From Verrucomicrobiales bacterium (GTDB lineage: Bacteria > Verrucomicrobiota > Verrucomicrobiia > Verrucomicrobiales > DEV007), in contig JANQVJ010000048.1 of the NCBI GenBank assembly GCA_030730365.1, forward strand, positions 19,674-64,530: DNA of 44,857 nucleotides. Direction: 5' to 3'. The number at the start of each line of letters is the position of its first letter. Position 1 is the stretch's first letter. Positions 16,725-25,052 of this stretch are shown piece by piece. The position numbers and the translations under genes are program-made. The notes below the pieces were generated by a model. It made no database searches. It saw only the letters and a program-made list of their open reading frames with translations, and was not told the DNA's origin.

Positions 16725-19607
16725 ATGTCGGGTCTGCAACATCTGCCTTTTCTGATTTGGCTTGCCGCCGTTCCTCCTCTTTCGGCACAGGAAGCGAACA
16801 AAGATACGCCAACTGAGGCGGGCGGCGCTCCGACTGCCCCTGTCGCAAAGGGACCTGACCTTGAGGCCGAGGGCCCTGCGCAGCTCCTCGAGCGCGGGCG
16901 GGCTGCCTTTGCCGTGAATGATTTTTCCGAGGCTGAGGGGGCGCTCGAGAAGTTTATTCTCGACTACGGGGCTGCCGACGAGGCGAAGGAGGCGGTGCGC
17001 CTGCATCGACCCCTCGTCGCCATCTCCAAAGTGGGTTTGAAGAAATTCGACGAAGCTCTCAAGTGGATAGACGAGTCGCTCGCCGATCCGAAGATCGATC
17101 CCGCTCTCTCTGACGAATTGCGATTCTGGCGGGCGATCTGTCTCATGACAGCGGGTGAACTTGTCCCCGCCCAACGCGCCTTCGGGGAATACTGGGCGAA
17201 CGAGAGTCACAACGCCTTCAAGCGCTACGAGGCGCTCCTGCTCTTTGCGACGCTCTACATCCAGCAGGATTTCCCCTCCGAGGCGGCCGACTTCCTCGAA
17301 GAGCAATTGCCGAAATACCGCGAGGTCGCTCCCGAGGCGGCGAGTCGCGCGGTTGTGCTGGAGCTCTACGCCCGGCTTCAGGCGGAGCAGCCCGACAAGG
17401 CTCTCGCGGTGCTGCGGCGCGAGCACGGGAACATGGATCGCATGACCCAGGTCATCAGCTTCCAGACGCTCGCCCTGCAGCTCGGGGCGACCTTTCTGGA
17501 AAAGGAGCAATACTATGAGGCGATCACCTGCCTCCAGCGCATCTGGCCCTCGGCGCGCCTCCTTGACTATCAGAACGCAAAAATCAAAGAGATCGGGGAT
17601 CGTATCGCCGTCCTCGAAGAACGGCCCAACACGCAGGGCACCGTCTTTCAGCTCGAGTCCATCCTTAGAAGGGTCGAGCGGGAACTCGCCAATTTTCAGG
17701 CTGTCGGGAACTTCGATTCCGCCCTGCGTTTGCGCCTCGCGATGGCCTATCAGGGACTCGAGCGCTACACCGAGGCGGCCCTCATCATGGAGGAAATGCT
17801 CGTGACGATGCCGCCCGATCCGGTCGTTGAAAAAGCGACTCTCTCCCAGATTCAATGCTGGATGGAGGTGCGGCGCTGGCCCATGGCGGTGAAGGCGTCG
17901 GAGCGATATGAGGAGATCTTCGGGGCGGAGGGGGCCTCTCTCGCGACCGTTCTTTTCCTCAAAGCCGAAGCCCTCCGCGAGGATCGGCGGTTCAATGCCG
18001 CCCAACTCGCCTACGGGGATCTCGTCGCTCGCTTTCCGTCCGATTCCTTCGCAGCCAAGGCGATCTTCATGCAGGGCTTTCTCTATCTCCAGCAGGATGA
18101 CAATGACGGTGCTCTCTATCAGTTCGATCAGGTAAAGCGTCTGCACCCGAAATCGGAGATGGTCGAGGACGCCGATTACTGGACCGGCATGACCTATTCT
18201 TTCTCGGGCCTCTACGCCGAAGCCCGCGAGCATCTCGCAGGATATCTCGAGCGCTATGACACGCCGAAGTATCGGAAAGAGGCGATCTTTCGCATCGCCG
18301 TCTGCACCTTTTCCCTCGCCGAGTATGGCGAGGCCATCCGATTGCTCGAGGCCTTCAATACCGCTTATCCCGGGGATCCCTTCACGGACGAGGCCTATCT
18401 TCTCATCGGCGACGCCTCTCTCGGCGACGGTCGCATCGACGAGGGATTCGCCGCCTATGAAAAGGTCCGGCCCGAGGCAGTTCGTTTCTTCGAGGATGCA
18501 TGGTTCAAGAAGGGGAACGCCTACAAGTTGCTCGAGGAAATTCCGAAAATGCGTGCCCATTTCGAGACCTTTGTCGCGACCTACCCCGCGAGCGCACGGC
18601 TGCCTGAGGCGGTTTACTGGATCGGCTGGACTCACACGCAGGAAGGAGAGCCTGAGCGTGCCCGCCGCATCTATTGGGATACCATCGAAAAACTCGGTAA
18701 TGATCCTGACAGGACGACCATGCCCGATCTCTTTGCCGGACTTCCCAAGGTCTACCTTCCCGGCAGCGAGAACGGGCGGGAGGAGTTGCTGACGCAATTG
18801 CAGATCCTCAAAGGTCGCGCCGCAGCGGCAAAACAGCACACCCTTGCGCTGCGGGCGGGCTGGGCCAAATCCCTCGTGCGGGAAGAAACCGGACCGCGGA
18901 CCGGTCGGACGGAATTGCTCGATATCGTGAAATGGATCGATCCGAAGATTCACGATCCCGTCATCACCATTTCCGTCGCCGAGGCGATGCTGGAATCGGG
19001 GAATCTCCTCACCGCGAAGGAGCTCTTCACGAACATTCGCAAGTGGCATCCACGCGCCCCGGGACGCGATCGTATCTACCGCGCCCTCGGCGACATCGCG
19101 GCCGGGGAAGGCGACACGGAAAAGGCGATCGGCTTTTACACCCGCTTCGAACGTGAGACCGCCGCCTCGCTGCAACTCGGTGAAGTGCGTCTGAAGATGG
19201 CCGCGCTCTACGACGCCGACGGGCGATCGCGCGAAGCGAGGGAGATGCTCGAGTCCACTCTCGAGACCGCGGGGGTCACCGCCGCGACCAAGGCCGAGGC
19301 GCTCCTGCGACTCGGGCAGTCCCACGTCGGGAGCAACGATCACGCGAAGGCCATCGTTTACTTTGAGCGCCTCTACGTCGCCTACGGCAAGTTTGCCGAG
19401 CTCAATGCCAAGGCCTACTGGGCGAGGGGACAGTCTCTCGAGAAACTGCAACTCGACCGCGAAGCCCTCGAGACCTACGAGGAACTCGCCTCGCGCGAGG
19501 ATCTCAAAAAATTTGAAGAATTCGCGAAAGCCGCCGACCGCATCGCTGCCCTTAGACGCAGCCTCCCCGTGGAACCGCAGTCCGAACAAAAGGAGGCCGC
19601 CTTATGA
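16725..19607 (+). CDS. Large secreted tetratricopeptide-repeat protein
   Basis: A 960-residue exported protein composed almost entirely of helical TPR-type repeats. The signal peptide is LPFLIWLAAVPPLSAQ (cleavage near residue 21). TPR-like segments recur through the length, for example LLERGRAAFAVNDFSEAEGA near 55, LRLRLAMAYQGLERYTEAAL near 340, FRIAVCTFSLAEYGEAIRLL near 525, and ALLRLGQSHVGSNDHAKAIV near 860. The family acts as a scaffold for protein-protein contacts, here in the periplasm or at the outer membrane. It heads an operon with overlapping or closely spaced genes for a companion protein, ExbB, two ExbD proteins and a VWA protein, so it probably assembles with the proton-driven complex. 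The antisense frame is also open for most of the gene and is a composition artefact. Confidence 0.88.
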   Translation: MSGLQHLPFLIWLAAVPPLSAQEANKDTPTEAGGAPTAPVAKGPDLEAEGPAQLLERGRAAFAVNDFSEAEGALEKFILDYGAADEAKEAVRLHRPLVAISKVGLKKFDEALKWIDESLADPKIDPALSDELRFWRAICLMTAGELVPAQRAFGEYWANESHNAFKRYEALLLFATLYIQQDFPSEAADFLEEQLPKYREVAPEAASRAVVLELYARLQAEQPDKALAVLRREHGNMDRMTQVISFQTLALQLGATFLEKEQYYEAITCLQRIWPSARLLDYQNAKIKEIGDRIAVLEERPNTQGTVFQLESILRRVERELANFQAVGNFDSALRLRLAMAYQGLERYTEAALIMEEMLVTMPPDPVVEKATLSQIQCWMEVRRWPMAVKASERYEEIFGAEGASLATVLFLKAEALREDRRFNAAQLAYGDLVARFPSDSFAAKAIFMQGFLYLQQDDNDGALYQFDQVKRLHPKSEMVEDADYWTGMTYSFSGLYAEAREHLAGYLERYDTPKYRKEAIFRIAVCTFSLAEYGEAIRLLEAFNTAYPGDPFTDEAYLLIGDASLGDGRIDEGFAAYEKVRPEAVRFFEDAWFKKGNAYKLLEEIPKMRAHFETFVATYPASARLPEAVYWIGWTHTQEGEPERARRIYWDTIEKLGNDPDRTTMPDLFAGLPKVYLPGSENGREELLTQLQILKGRAAAAKQHTLALRAGWAKSLVREETGPRTGRTELLDIVKWIDPKIHDPVITISVAEAMLESGNLLTAKELFTNIRKWHPRAPGRDRIYRALGDIAAGEGDTEKAIGFYTRFERETAASLQLGEVRLKMAALYDADGRSREAREMLESTLETAGVTAATKAEALLRLGQSHVGSNDHAKAIVYFERLYVAYGKFAELNAKAYWARGQSLEKLQLDREALETYEELASREDLKKFEEFAKAADRIAALRRSLPVEPQSEQKEAAL

Positions 19608-20530
19608 AAATCGGCTCTTTGCTCGCTGCTGTCGTTGCGGCAATGACGACGACACTTTCCGCGCAGGACATCATCTACCTCAAGACCGGTGAAGCACTCG
19701 CCTGCCGCGTCGATGATCTCACCGATAATATCGTCAATTTTTCCCTTCTCTCCGACCCGGGCACCGCCGGAGGATCGGCACGGCGCACCGTTCCTGCCGC
19801 GCAGGTCGATTACATCGAGTTCGATTTCAGGGAAGGGGAGGCGGCCTTTTTTGGACGTCGTCACGAGGCCTCCTCGGAGCAGCTCAAAGGCTGGTGGGAT
19901 TTCTTTTTCCCTCATCTCCATCGACCCCGCTCGCGGGCTGCCGCCTACGGCATCGCCTTTGCCGGGGCGCTCCTGCGCGAGGCTCCCGATACGGCGGCGA
20001 CGCGGGCGCTCTCGATTTTTGACCGCATCATCGAGCGCGCCTGGTCGGCGGACGACGTTGCCCTCGCGAAGCAGGGACGACTCCAGGCGCTCATGGCGCT
20101 GGGCGATCTCGAGACGGCCACGATCGAGGCGCGTCTCCTCGCCTCGCAGACGGAGGATCCCGGACTGCTCATCGAGGTGAACTATCTTCTCGCGATGGCC
20201 GATTTTCAAAAGCTGAAAGACCTCGAGGAAGAGCATCCCCGCTGGGACGAGGACGATGAAGTTCGCCCCGAAAGGAACGAGCTTTATCACCGCGCCACCG
20301 ATCAGTTCCTCTGGCCGCACCTCTTCCACGCGACCCGTGAAGAAGTCGCCGCGCGCGGGCTTGCGGGTGCCGCCGGCCTCTCTCTCTTCGCCGACGAAAT
20401 TGATTCGGCCCGGGCGCGCTGGGGAGATCTCATCCAGCTCTATCCCGACACAAGCTTCGCAACAGAAGCGAAGGCCCTTCTCGAAACTCATCCATCACCC
20501 AGCACTGCACCCACCGAACCACAGCCATGA
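19604..20530 (+). CDS. Secreted companion protein of the ExbBD operon, unknown family
   Basis: I cannot name a family for this 308-residue protein. The signal peptide is clear (IGSLLAAVVAAMTTTLSAQ). The mature protein opens DIIYLKTGEALACRVDDLTD, a short beta-rich region like the small domains that begin 'i.lk.G..l.g.V'. The remainder is helical with TPR-like spacing (YGIAFAGALLREAPDT, AKQGRLQALMALGDLETATI, VNYLLAMADFQKLKDL, AARGLAGAAGLSLFADEI). ATGA overlaps join it to the TPR gene before it and the exbB gene after it, so all three are translationally coupled. A GGAGG precedes the start at good spacing. The context suggests a periplasmic subunit of the same machine. Confidence 0.8.
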   Translation: MKIGSLLAAVVAAMTTTLSAQDIIYLKTGEALACRVDDLTDNIVNFSLLSDPGTAGGSARRTVPAAQVDYIEFDFREGEAAFFGRRHEASSEQLKGWWDFFFPHLHRPRSRAAAYGIAFAGALLREAPDTAATRALSIFDRIIERAWSADDVALAKQGRLQALMALGDLETATIEARLLASQTEDPGLLIEVNYLLAMADFQKLKDLEEEHPRWDEDDEVRPERNELYHRATDQFLWPHLFHATREEVAARGLAGAAGLSLFADEIDSARARWGDLIQLYPDTSFATEAKALLETHPSPSTAPTEPQP

Positions 20531-21360
20531 TTTTTCCCCTTCTCCGCCGAACCCTCGCGGTCTTCCTTTTCCCGATGTTTGCCTCTCTGCTCCTCTCGGG
20601 CCTTGCCTGCGCGCAGGAGGATTCCGTGCCGGCCGCGCCGGTGGGGGTCGAGCAGAATGTCTCGGCACTCGATCTCTACAAGCAGGGTGGTGCCTTCATG
20701 CACGTGCTGCTGATCTGCTCGATCGGAACCATCGCCGTCTCGGTTTATTGCTTCATCCAGATTTCGAAAAAGAAAATGGCGCCGCCGTCTCTCGTTGATC
20801 AGGTCAATGCGGCGATGGCCTCGCGCGATGTCGTCGCGGCCTACAACGCGTGCCAGGCCAATCCCGCGAGTTACGCCCGGGTCATGACCGGAGCACTTCT
20901 CAAGGTAAACTTCGAACGCGATCTTGCCAATAAAGCCAGCATGACCGATGCCGCTGCCGAGGCCCTCGACGAGGAAGAACATCGCCAGATGGTCTGGGTC
21001 AATTACCTCAATATTTTTGCGACGCTCGCTCCCATGATAGGACTCCTCGGCACGGTCTGGGGGATGATCGAGGCCTTTGACAAACTCGCAACGACGAGCG
21101 GCGATGCGAAGGAACTCGCCGGCGGGATCAAGGTCGCGATGGTCACCACGGCAGGCGGCCTCATTGTGGGGATTCCCTCGATGTTCTTTTATTTCTTCTT
21201 CCGTGACAAACTTCAGGGCGTCATGACGACAGTGCAAAAACACGTCAGCTTCGCGATCGACATTCTCTCGGGCGAGATCCGTCTCCGGGGCGCGAGCGAG
21301 CCTCCGCCGGAGAACCCTGCCCCGCGCGAAGACGTCGAAGCCGCCCCCGCAGGAGCCTGA
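20527..21360 (+). CDS. exbB: MotA/TolQ/ExbB proton channel family protein
   Basis: An inner-membrane proton-channel subunit of 277 residues. It has an N-terminal signal-like helix (residues 8-29) and a short periplasmic segment, then three core helices at about 57-78 (FMHVLLICSIGTIAVSVYCF), 160-183 (IFATLAPMIGLLGTVWGM) and 205-228 (VTTAGGLIVGIPSMFFYFFF). The motif LAPMIGLLGTVWGMIEAF is the family signature. With ExbD it forms the motor that converts proton motive force into movement of a TonB-like partner. It overlaps the upstream gene by 4 bp, and an ExbD gene follows after 5 bp. The C-terminal tail (ASEPPPENPAPREDVEAAP) is Pro/Glu-rich and probably disordered. Confidence 0.93.
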   Translation: MIFPLLRRTLAVFLFPMFASLLLSGLACAQEDSVPAAPVGVEQNVSALDLYKQGGAFMHVLLICSIGTIAVSVYCFIQISKKKMAPPSLVDQVNAAMASRDVVAAYNACQANPASYARVMTGALLKVNFERDLANKASMTDAAAEALDEEEHRQMVWVNYLNIFATLAPMIGLLGTVWGMIEAFDKLATTSGDAKELAGGIKVAMVTTAGGLIVGIPSMFFYFFFRDKLQGVMTTVQKHVSFAIDILSGEIRLRGASEPPPENPAPREDVEAAPAGA

Positions 21361-21365
21361 TCCGC

Positions 21366-21773
21366 ATGACCCGCCGCCGCAAAAGACCGCTCGACGAGGT
21401 GAGTTTTCAAATGACTCCCATGATCGACATGACCTTTTTGCTCCTCATCTTTTTCATGGTGACCCAGCGCATCACCGAGCAGGAACTCAGCGTCCCGGTG
21501 AACCTCCCGGTCGCTCTCACCGCTGCAAAGCCAGGGAAAGTCGAGCGCGACGTCATCAATCTCGACGGTGAGGGGAACTATTACATCGGTGACCGGCGCG
21601 CGAGCACCGGGGAAGTCCTCGCCCATCTCAAGGTGAAATTCCGCGATTTCCCGCCGCTCCAGATTTACCTGCGGGCCGATCAGAAGACGCCGACGAAAAA
21701 GATCCGCGAATTTGTCGAAATGGCGACCGAGGTCGGCGCGATCGACCTCATTTTCGGAGTCTATGGAGAATGA
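21366..21773 (+). CDS. exbD: ExbD/TolR family protein (first copy)
   Basis: A 135-residue ExbD/TolR protein with a short cytoplasmic basic N-terminus (TRRRKRPLDE), one membrane helix (MIDMTFLLLIFFMVTQ) and a periplasmic domain. The membrane aspartate expected to carry protons is D21. The periplasmic part (VINLDGEGNYYIGDRRA, IYLRADQKTPTKKIREFVEM) matches the family pattern. It is one of two ExbD genes in tandem; only about half of the residues appear shared, so they are likely to occupy different positions in the complex. The 58-bp gap to the second copy is the largest in the run from the TPR gene to the VWA gene. Confidence 0.93.
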   Translation: MTRRRKRPLDEVSFQMTPMIDMTFLLLIFFMVTQRITEQELSVPVNLPVALTAAKPGKVERDVINLDGEGNYYIGDRRASTGEVLAHLKVKFRDFPPLQIYLRADQKTPTKKIREFVEMATEVGAIDLIFGVYGE

Positions 21774-21831
21774 GTAAAGTAAACAGGGTCAAGTCCCGAA
21801 CCCAAGCGGTTTTAGTCCTGACAAAACGAGA

Positions 21832-22275
21832 ATGAAACGAGGCCGAAAGCGACATCAGACGACCGTGGAGATGCAGATGACTCCCATGATCGACATGGTC
21901 TTCCTGCTGCTCGTCTTCTTCATGGTCGCGGCGAAGCCCGTCGTGCCCGAGCGCGACATTCCCATGGGATTGCCCGGGCAGGTCGCGCAGGAGGAAGTGG
22001 TCGACATCCCTGACGAGGCCCGTGTCATCATCGAGCCCGGCGGACAGATCGTCCTCAACGAGCAAAGTCTCGACTCGCCCGCCAGTTCGAGCCTGCCCGA
22101 GCTGCGTGCCGTTCTCGAGCGATTCCGTCTCTCGGCGGAGAATGCGAAGTCCGAGGCCCTCGTCACTCTCGCTCCGCACGACACCGTGCCGCACCAGCGG
22201 CTCGTCGATGTCCTCAACGCCTGCGCCGAGGCGGGGATCAAAGGGGTCACTCTCGCAGGAGGTGGCGATGAGTGA
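21832..22275 (+). CDS. exbD: ExbD/TolR family protein (second copy)
   Basis: A 147-residue ExbD/TolR protein with the same plan as the copy upstream: basic N-terminus (KRGRKRHQTTVEM), membrane helix MIDMVFLLLVFFMVAAK with D21 aligned to D21 of the first copy, and a periplasmic domain ending in VTLAGGGDE. The periplasmic domain has an insert compared with the first copy (NEQSLDSPASSSLPELRAVL). Its last 8 bp overlap the start of the VWA gene, so the two are translationally coupled. Heteromeric ExbD pairs are common in Bacteroidota and Verrucomicrobiota. Confidence 0.93.
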   Translation: MKRGRKRHQTTVEMQMTPMIDMVFLLLVFFMVAAKPVVPERDIPMGLPGQVAQEEVVDIPDEARVIIEPGGQIVLNEQSLDSPASSSLPELRAVLERFRLSAENAKSEALVTLAPHDTVPHQRLVDVLNACAEAGIKGVTLAGGGDE

Positions 22276-23383
22276 GATTTCCCTGTCCCTCAACCCCGTC
22301 CCGCCCAAGGTGCCGCGGGTGAAGAAAAAACGGAAGAAGCCGAAGCCGATCGCGGGATTGGAAGATCAGGCGAAGGCGAACCGCCGCGCTCTCATCGGTT
22401 CCGTCATCATCGGCAGCATCGTTGTCCACGTCATCGCTCTACTCCTCTTCGGACTCTGGACCGTGGCGAAACATTTCACCCGGCCCGAGGCGCGCTTCGA
22501 GATGAAGAAAGTCGTCAAGATCCCGCCGAAGACGCCCGAGCACAAAATGAACGTCGCGAAGCACGAGGCGATGGCACCCAAGCCGACCTTCAATGACAAG
22601 CTCATCAGCACGAGGCCGGTCGACTTTGCCCTGCCCGATCTCCCGCAGATCGACATGGATCAGATGCTGCCGCTCGACCCGTCCGAGTTGATCTCGGATC
22701 AGGTCAACAGCCTCGTCGGAAGCGCCGCCCTCGGATCGGGCCTGGGAGAGGGACTCAGCGGAGGCGGCGGCACGGGGGAGGGGATGAGCTTTTTCGGGGT
22801 GAAGGCCCAGGGCGACCGTATCCTGCTGCTCTTTGACGTCTCCTCGAGCGTCGTCAACAAGGCTGAAAAAGCGGGAATCCCGCTTGAACGGATTCAGGAG
22901 GAAACGATTAAAATGATAGGGACCCTCCCTATCAGCTCGCAGTTCTCCCTCATTCAGTTCACCGGCAACTACATGCCCTTTACCGAAGAGCTCATCGCCG
23001 CGACACCGGGGAACAAGGGCCTCGCGCAGCAGTGGGTCGGGGAAAAATGGGTCACGAGCGGCACGATGAGTTCCGCCTCGAAGTCTGTCGTGACTAATCT
23101 CACCGGCGTCGTCGGTGTCCTCAAGCGTGCTGCGGCGATGCGTCCCGATGTCGTTTTTTTGATCTCGGACGCGAGTTTTCAGTGGAGACCCGACGGCGGC
23201 GGAGGATTCAAGAATGTCCCCTACGACGAAATCAAGAAGGCGGTCGACGCTCTTGGAAGCGAAGGAGGGCGGAAGGTACCCCTTCATTTCGTTGCATTCG
23301 AACCCAAACCAGACGACGTCAAAGAATGGAGCCGCATCGTCCGAAGCTCGGGTGGAGAGTTTCGGGAGTTAAAAAATGAGTGA
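22268..23383 (+). CDS. TonB-like membrane protein with C-terminal VWA domain
   Basis: A 371-residue protein with the layout of a TonB energiser but a different head. A basic cytoplasmic segment (VKKKRKKPKPI) leads to one membrane helix at about 41-64 (ALIGSVIIGSIVVHVIALLL). A Pro/Lys-rich linker (KVVKIPPKTPEHKM) and a Gly-rich hinge at about 156-172 follow. The C-terminus is a von Willebrand factor A domain with the metal-ion-dependent adhesion site motif DVSSS (D190, S192, S194), a SGTMSS loop and a VVFLISDAS strand. The usual TonB C-terminal domain is absent. I start it at the ATG at 22268 because that gives the membrane helix in the usual place and overlaps exbD by 8 bp. Its place after ExbB-ExbD-ExbD suggests that proton energy drives a metal-dependent binding module. 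Confidence 0.85.
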   Translation: MSEISLSLNPVPPKVPRVKKKRKKPKPIAGLEDQAKANRRALIGSVIIGSIVVHVIALLLFGLWTVAKHFTRPEARFEMKKVVKIPPKTPEHKMNVAKHEAMAPKPTFNDKLISTRPVDFALPDLPQIDMDQMLPLDPSELISDQVNSLVGSAALGSGLGEGLSGGGGTGEGMSFFGVKAQGDRILLLFDVSSSVVNKAEKAGIPLERIQEETIKMIGTLPISSQFSLIQFTGNYMPFTEELIAATPGNKGLAQQWVGEKWVTSGTMSSASKSVVTNLTGVVGVLKRAAAMRPDVVFLISDASFQWRPDGGGGFKNVPYDEIKKAVDALGSEGGRKVPLHFVAFEPKPDDVKEWSRIVRSSGGEFRELKNE

Positions 23384-23507
23384 AAGAATCGGGACAAACC
23401 GTGTCGTAATACTGACGATAACTTTTTATAATACCTAAGAAAGCTGAAAATTTCACCTTTCACTAGGCCTTGTTTTTTGTCGCACTGTTTTGATTTCGGG
23501 GTATTTT

Positions 23508-23521
23508 ACCTCTCGAGAGGT
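23508..23521. promoter_or_regulatory. 14-bp perfect palindrome upstream of lipoprotein gene
   Basis: ACCTCTCGAGAGGT is a perfect 14-bp palindrome in an AT-rich 186-bp intergenic region, 48 bases before the ATG at 23570. That placement suits a dimeric regulator's operator. A TATAAT at 23427-23432 lies 75 bp further upstream but has no good -35 partner at normal spacing, so I do not call a promoter there. Confidence 0.4.
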
Positions 23522-23569
23522 CTAAAACTTTTTCTAATCTCTCGCGTCTACTTTGTATTACCGCGTGTT

Positions 23570-24130
23570 ATGAATCCAAATTTTCTTCGTTCCGCACTCC
23601 TTTTGGTCGGGCTCGTCTCCCTCACCGTTAGTTGCAAGACGCGGAACCAGCCGCATCCACCAGTGGAGCCCGCTCCGGTCCCTCCGGCACAATACGGCCA
23701 GCTGCCCGGAGGCGAGATCCCCGCTCCGCCCGAAGGTGCCGGTGGTCGTTTTGGGTATACCGGGACAAATCCGGCACCGGGGGCAACGGCCCCTGCTCCT
23801 GCTCCGGGGCCTGCCCCCGCTCCGCCCGCACCCGGCCCTGGAATGCGGGATGTGCGTGACATTGGAGGAGTCACCCCTCCTGCGACCGATACCAAGCCCA
23901 CTCCTCCGCCGAGTTCTACCCCTAGTTCAGATATGCCCTATGCGAACGCCGTGCCGGGCAATCCCCTCGTCGTGACCCTGCCTGGAGCCAACGCTTCGCT
24001 CGGCCAGATCTCGGTTGAGAAGTACGACTCCTCCGGCAATCCTACAGGTGAGCCACTCAAGCGCGGCACTCAGGTCCAGATTCCGGATCCGAATAATCCC
24101 GGGAAGAAAATTTACTTCAAGGTGCCCTGA
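23570..24130 (+). CDS. Proline-rich lipoprotein of unknown function
   Basis: A 186-residue predicted lipoprotein. The signal peptide FLRSALLLVGLVSLTVSC has a lipobox with C22 as the lipidated residue. The next 100 residues are rich in Pro, Ala and Gly (PAPAPGPAPAPPAPGPGM and similar), which suggests an extended spacer crossing the periplasm or peptidoglycan. The C-terminal 65 residues are a small folded-looking segment (NPLVVTLPGANASLGQISVE, KIYFKVP). I start it at the ATG at 23570 since the upstream in-frame codons lie in AT-rich intergenic DNA and encode no sensible signal. It is preceded by the VWA operon and followed by tyrA after 29 bp. A structural role is plausible, but none is shown. 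Confidence 0.75.
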   Translation: MNPNFLRSALLLVGLVSLTVSCKTRNQPHPPVEPAPVPPAQYGQLPGGEIPAPPEGAGGRFGYTGTNPAPGATAPAPAPGPAPAPPAPGPGMRDVRDIGGVTPPATDTKPTPPPSSTPSSDMPYANAVPGNPLVVTLPGANASLGQISVEKYDSSGNPTGEPLKRGTQVQIPDPNNPGKKIYFKVP

Positions 24131-24159
24131 GTGCGGCAGACGGACATCCGTTTCAGCAC

Positions 24160-25005
24160 GTGGCGGTCCTCAGTCCAGGTCTCATCGGGGGCTCGGTCCT
24201 TCGGGCGATACGGGCGAGGCACCCCAGTGTGCGCCTAAGTGCGTGGGCGCGCCGTCCCGAGGCAGTTGCGGAGCTCCTCGCCGAACCCCGCTTCGTTGAG
24301 GTTGCTTCGACCGACGTCAATGAAGCCATCGCCGGGGCCGATCTCCTCATTCTCGCGATGCCGACGGGGAACATGGCCGAAGTCGTTGCACAGATGGCAC
24401 CATTTTCCGGAGACTCGCCGGTGCTGGTGACTGATGTAGGAAGTGTCAAGGCTCCTGTTGTCCGTGAGATCGGTCCGCTCGTGGCGAAACGGCGCGGCAC
24501 TTTCATCGGCAGCCACCCCATGGCCGGATCCGAGAAAAAAGGCCTCGCCTTTGCCGACGCAGCCCTTTTTGAAAAAGCGGCCGTCATTCTTACTCCGGGA
24601 GAGGGGACCGAACCGGACCATCGTATCCTCCGCCAACTCACGCATTTTTGGGAAGGGCTCGGTGGCGTGGTGACCCTGCTCGATCCTGTGCGGCACGACG
24701 AGCTCGTCGGTGCCATCAGCCATCTCCCGCACCTCGTTGCGTCGGCCCTAGCGCGATCTGTCCTTAGTCGTGTCCCCGAGGCGGCGCCTCTGAGCGGTGG
24801 AGGTTTTCGCGACACTACCCGCGTCGCCGGCGGTCCCGAAGGGATGTGGGCCGGGATCCTTTCAGACAATCACCTTGCGGTCTCGGAGCAACTTGCCGAA
24901 CTCATCCGTGAACTCGAAATGTGGAAAGAAGCCCTCGACACCCTTGACAGGGACAGGCTCTTCAGCTTTTTGTCCGAAGCCCGCGCCCTGCGCGGCGCTC
25001 TCTAA
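24160..25005 (+). CDS. tyrA: Prephenate dehydrogenase
   Basis: An NAD(P)-dependent enzyme that oxidatively decarboxylates prephenate to 4-hydroxyphenylpyruvate in tyrosine synthesis, in the cytoplasm. The dinucleotide site is VAVLSPGLIGGSVLRAI at the N-terminus, with Ser where most homologues have Gly at the first glycine position (GxGLIGGS). Other family blocks are VTDVGSVK, FIGSHPMAGSEKKG and AISHLPHLVASALA, followed by GGGFRDTTRVAGGP. It has 281 residues and is monofunctional; I see no chorismate mutase or ACT domain. The GTG at 24160 is the only conventional start at the right place, with no obvious Shine-Dalgarno. aroA follows, 47 bp downstream of the stop. Confidence 0.93.
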   Translation: MAVLSPGLIGGSVLRAIRARHPSVRLSAWARRPEAVAELLAEPRFVEVASTDVNEAIAGADLLILAMPTGNMAEVVAQMAPFSGDSPVLVTDVGSVKAPVVREIGPLVAKRRGTFIGSHPMAGSEKKGLAFADAALFEKAAVILTPGEGTEPDHRILRQLTHFWEGLGGVVTLLDPVRHDELVGAISHLPHLVASALARSVLSRVPEAAPLSGGGFRDTTRVAGGPEGMWAGILSDNHLAVSEQLAELIRELEMWKEALDTLDRDRLFSFLSEARALRGAL

Positions 25006-25052
25006 ACCGCCGTTACAGGCAGGCCCCAGTGCCCCCACTCGCAACACCCATC

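Noticed and set aside
16665..19589. A 974-codon open frame on the minus strand covering nearly the whole TPR gene
   Set aside because: The sense frame has a signal peptide, TPR periodicity and coupled neighbours. The antisense frame has no recognisable domain and follows from the GC-rich codon use of the real gene.
23427..23432. TATAAT after the VWA gene as a promoter
   Set aside because: No acceptable -35 hexamer at 16-18 bp and a long distance to the next start; left out of the feature list.
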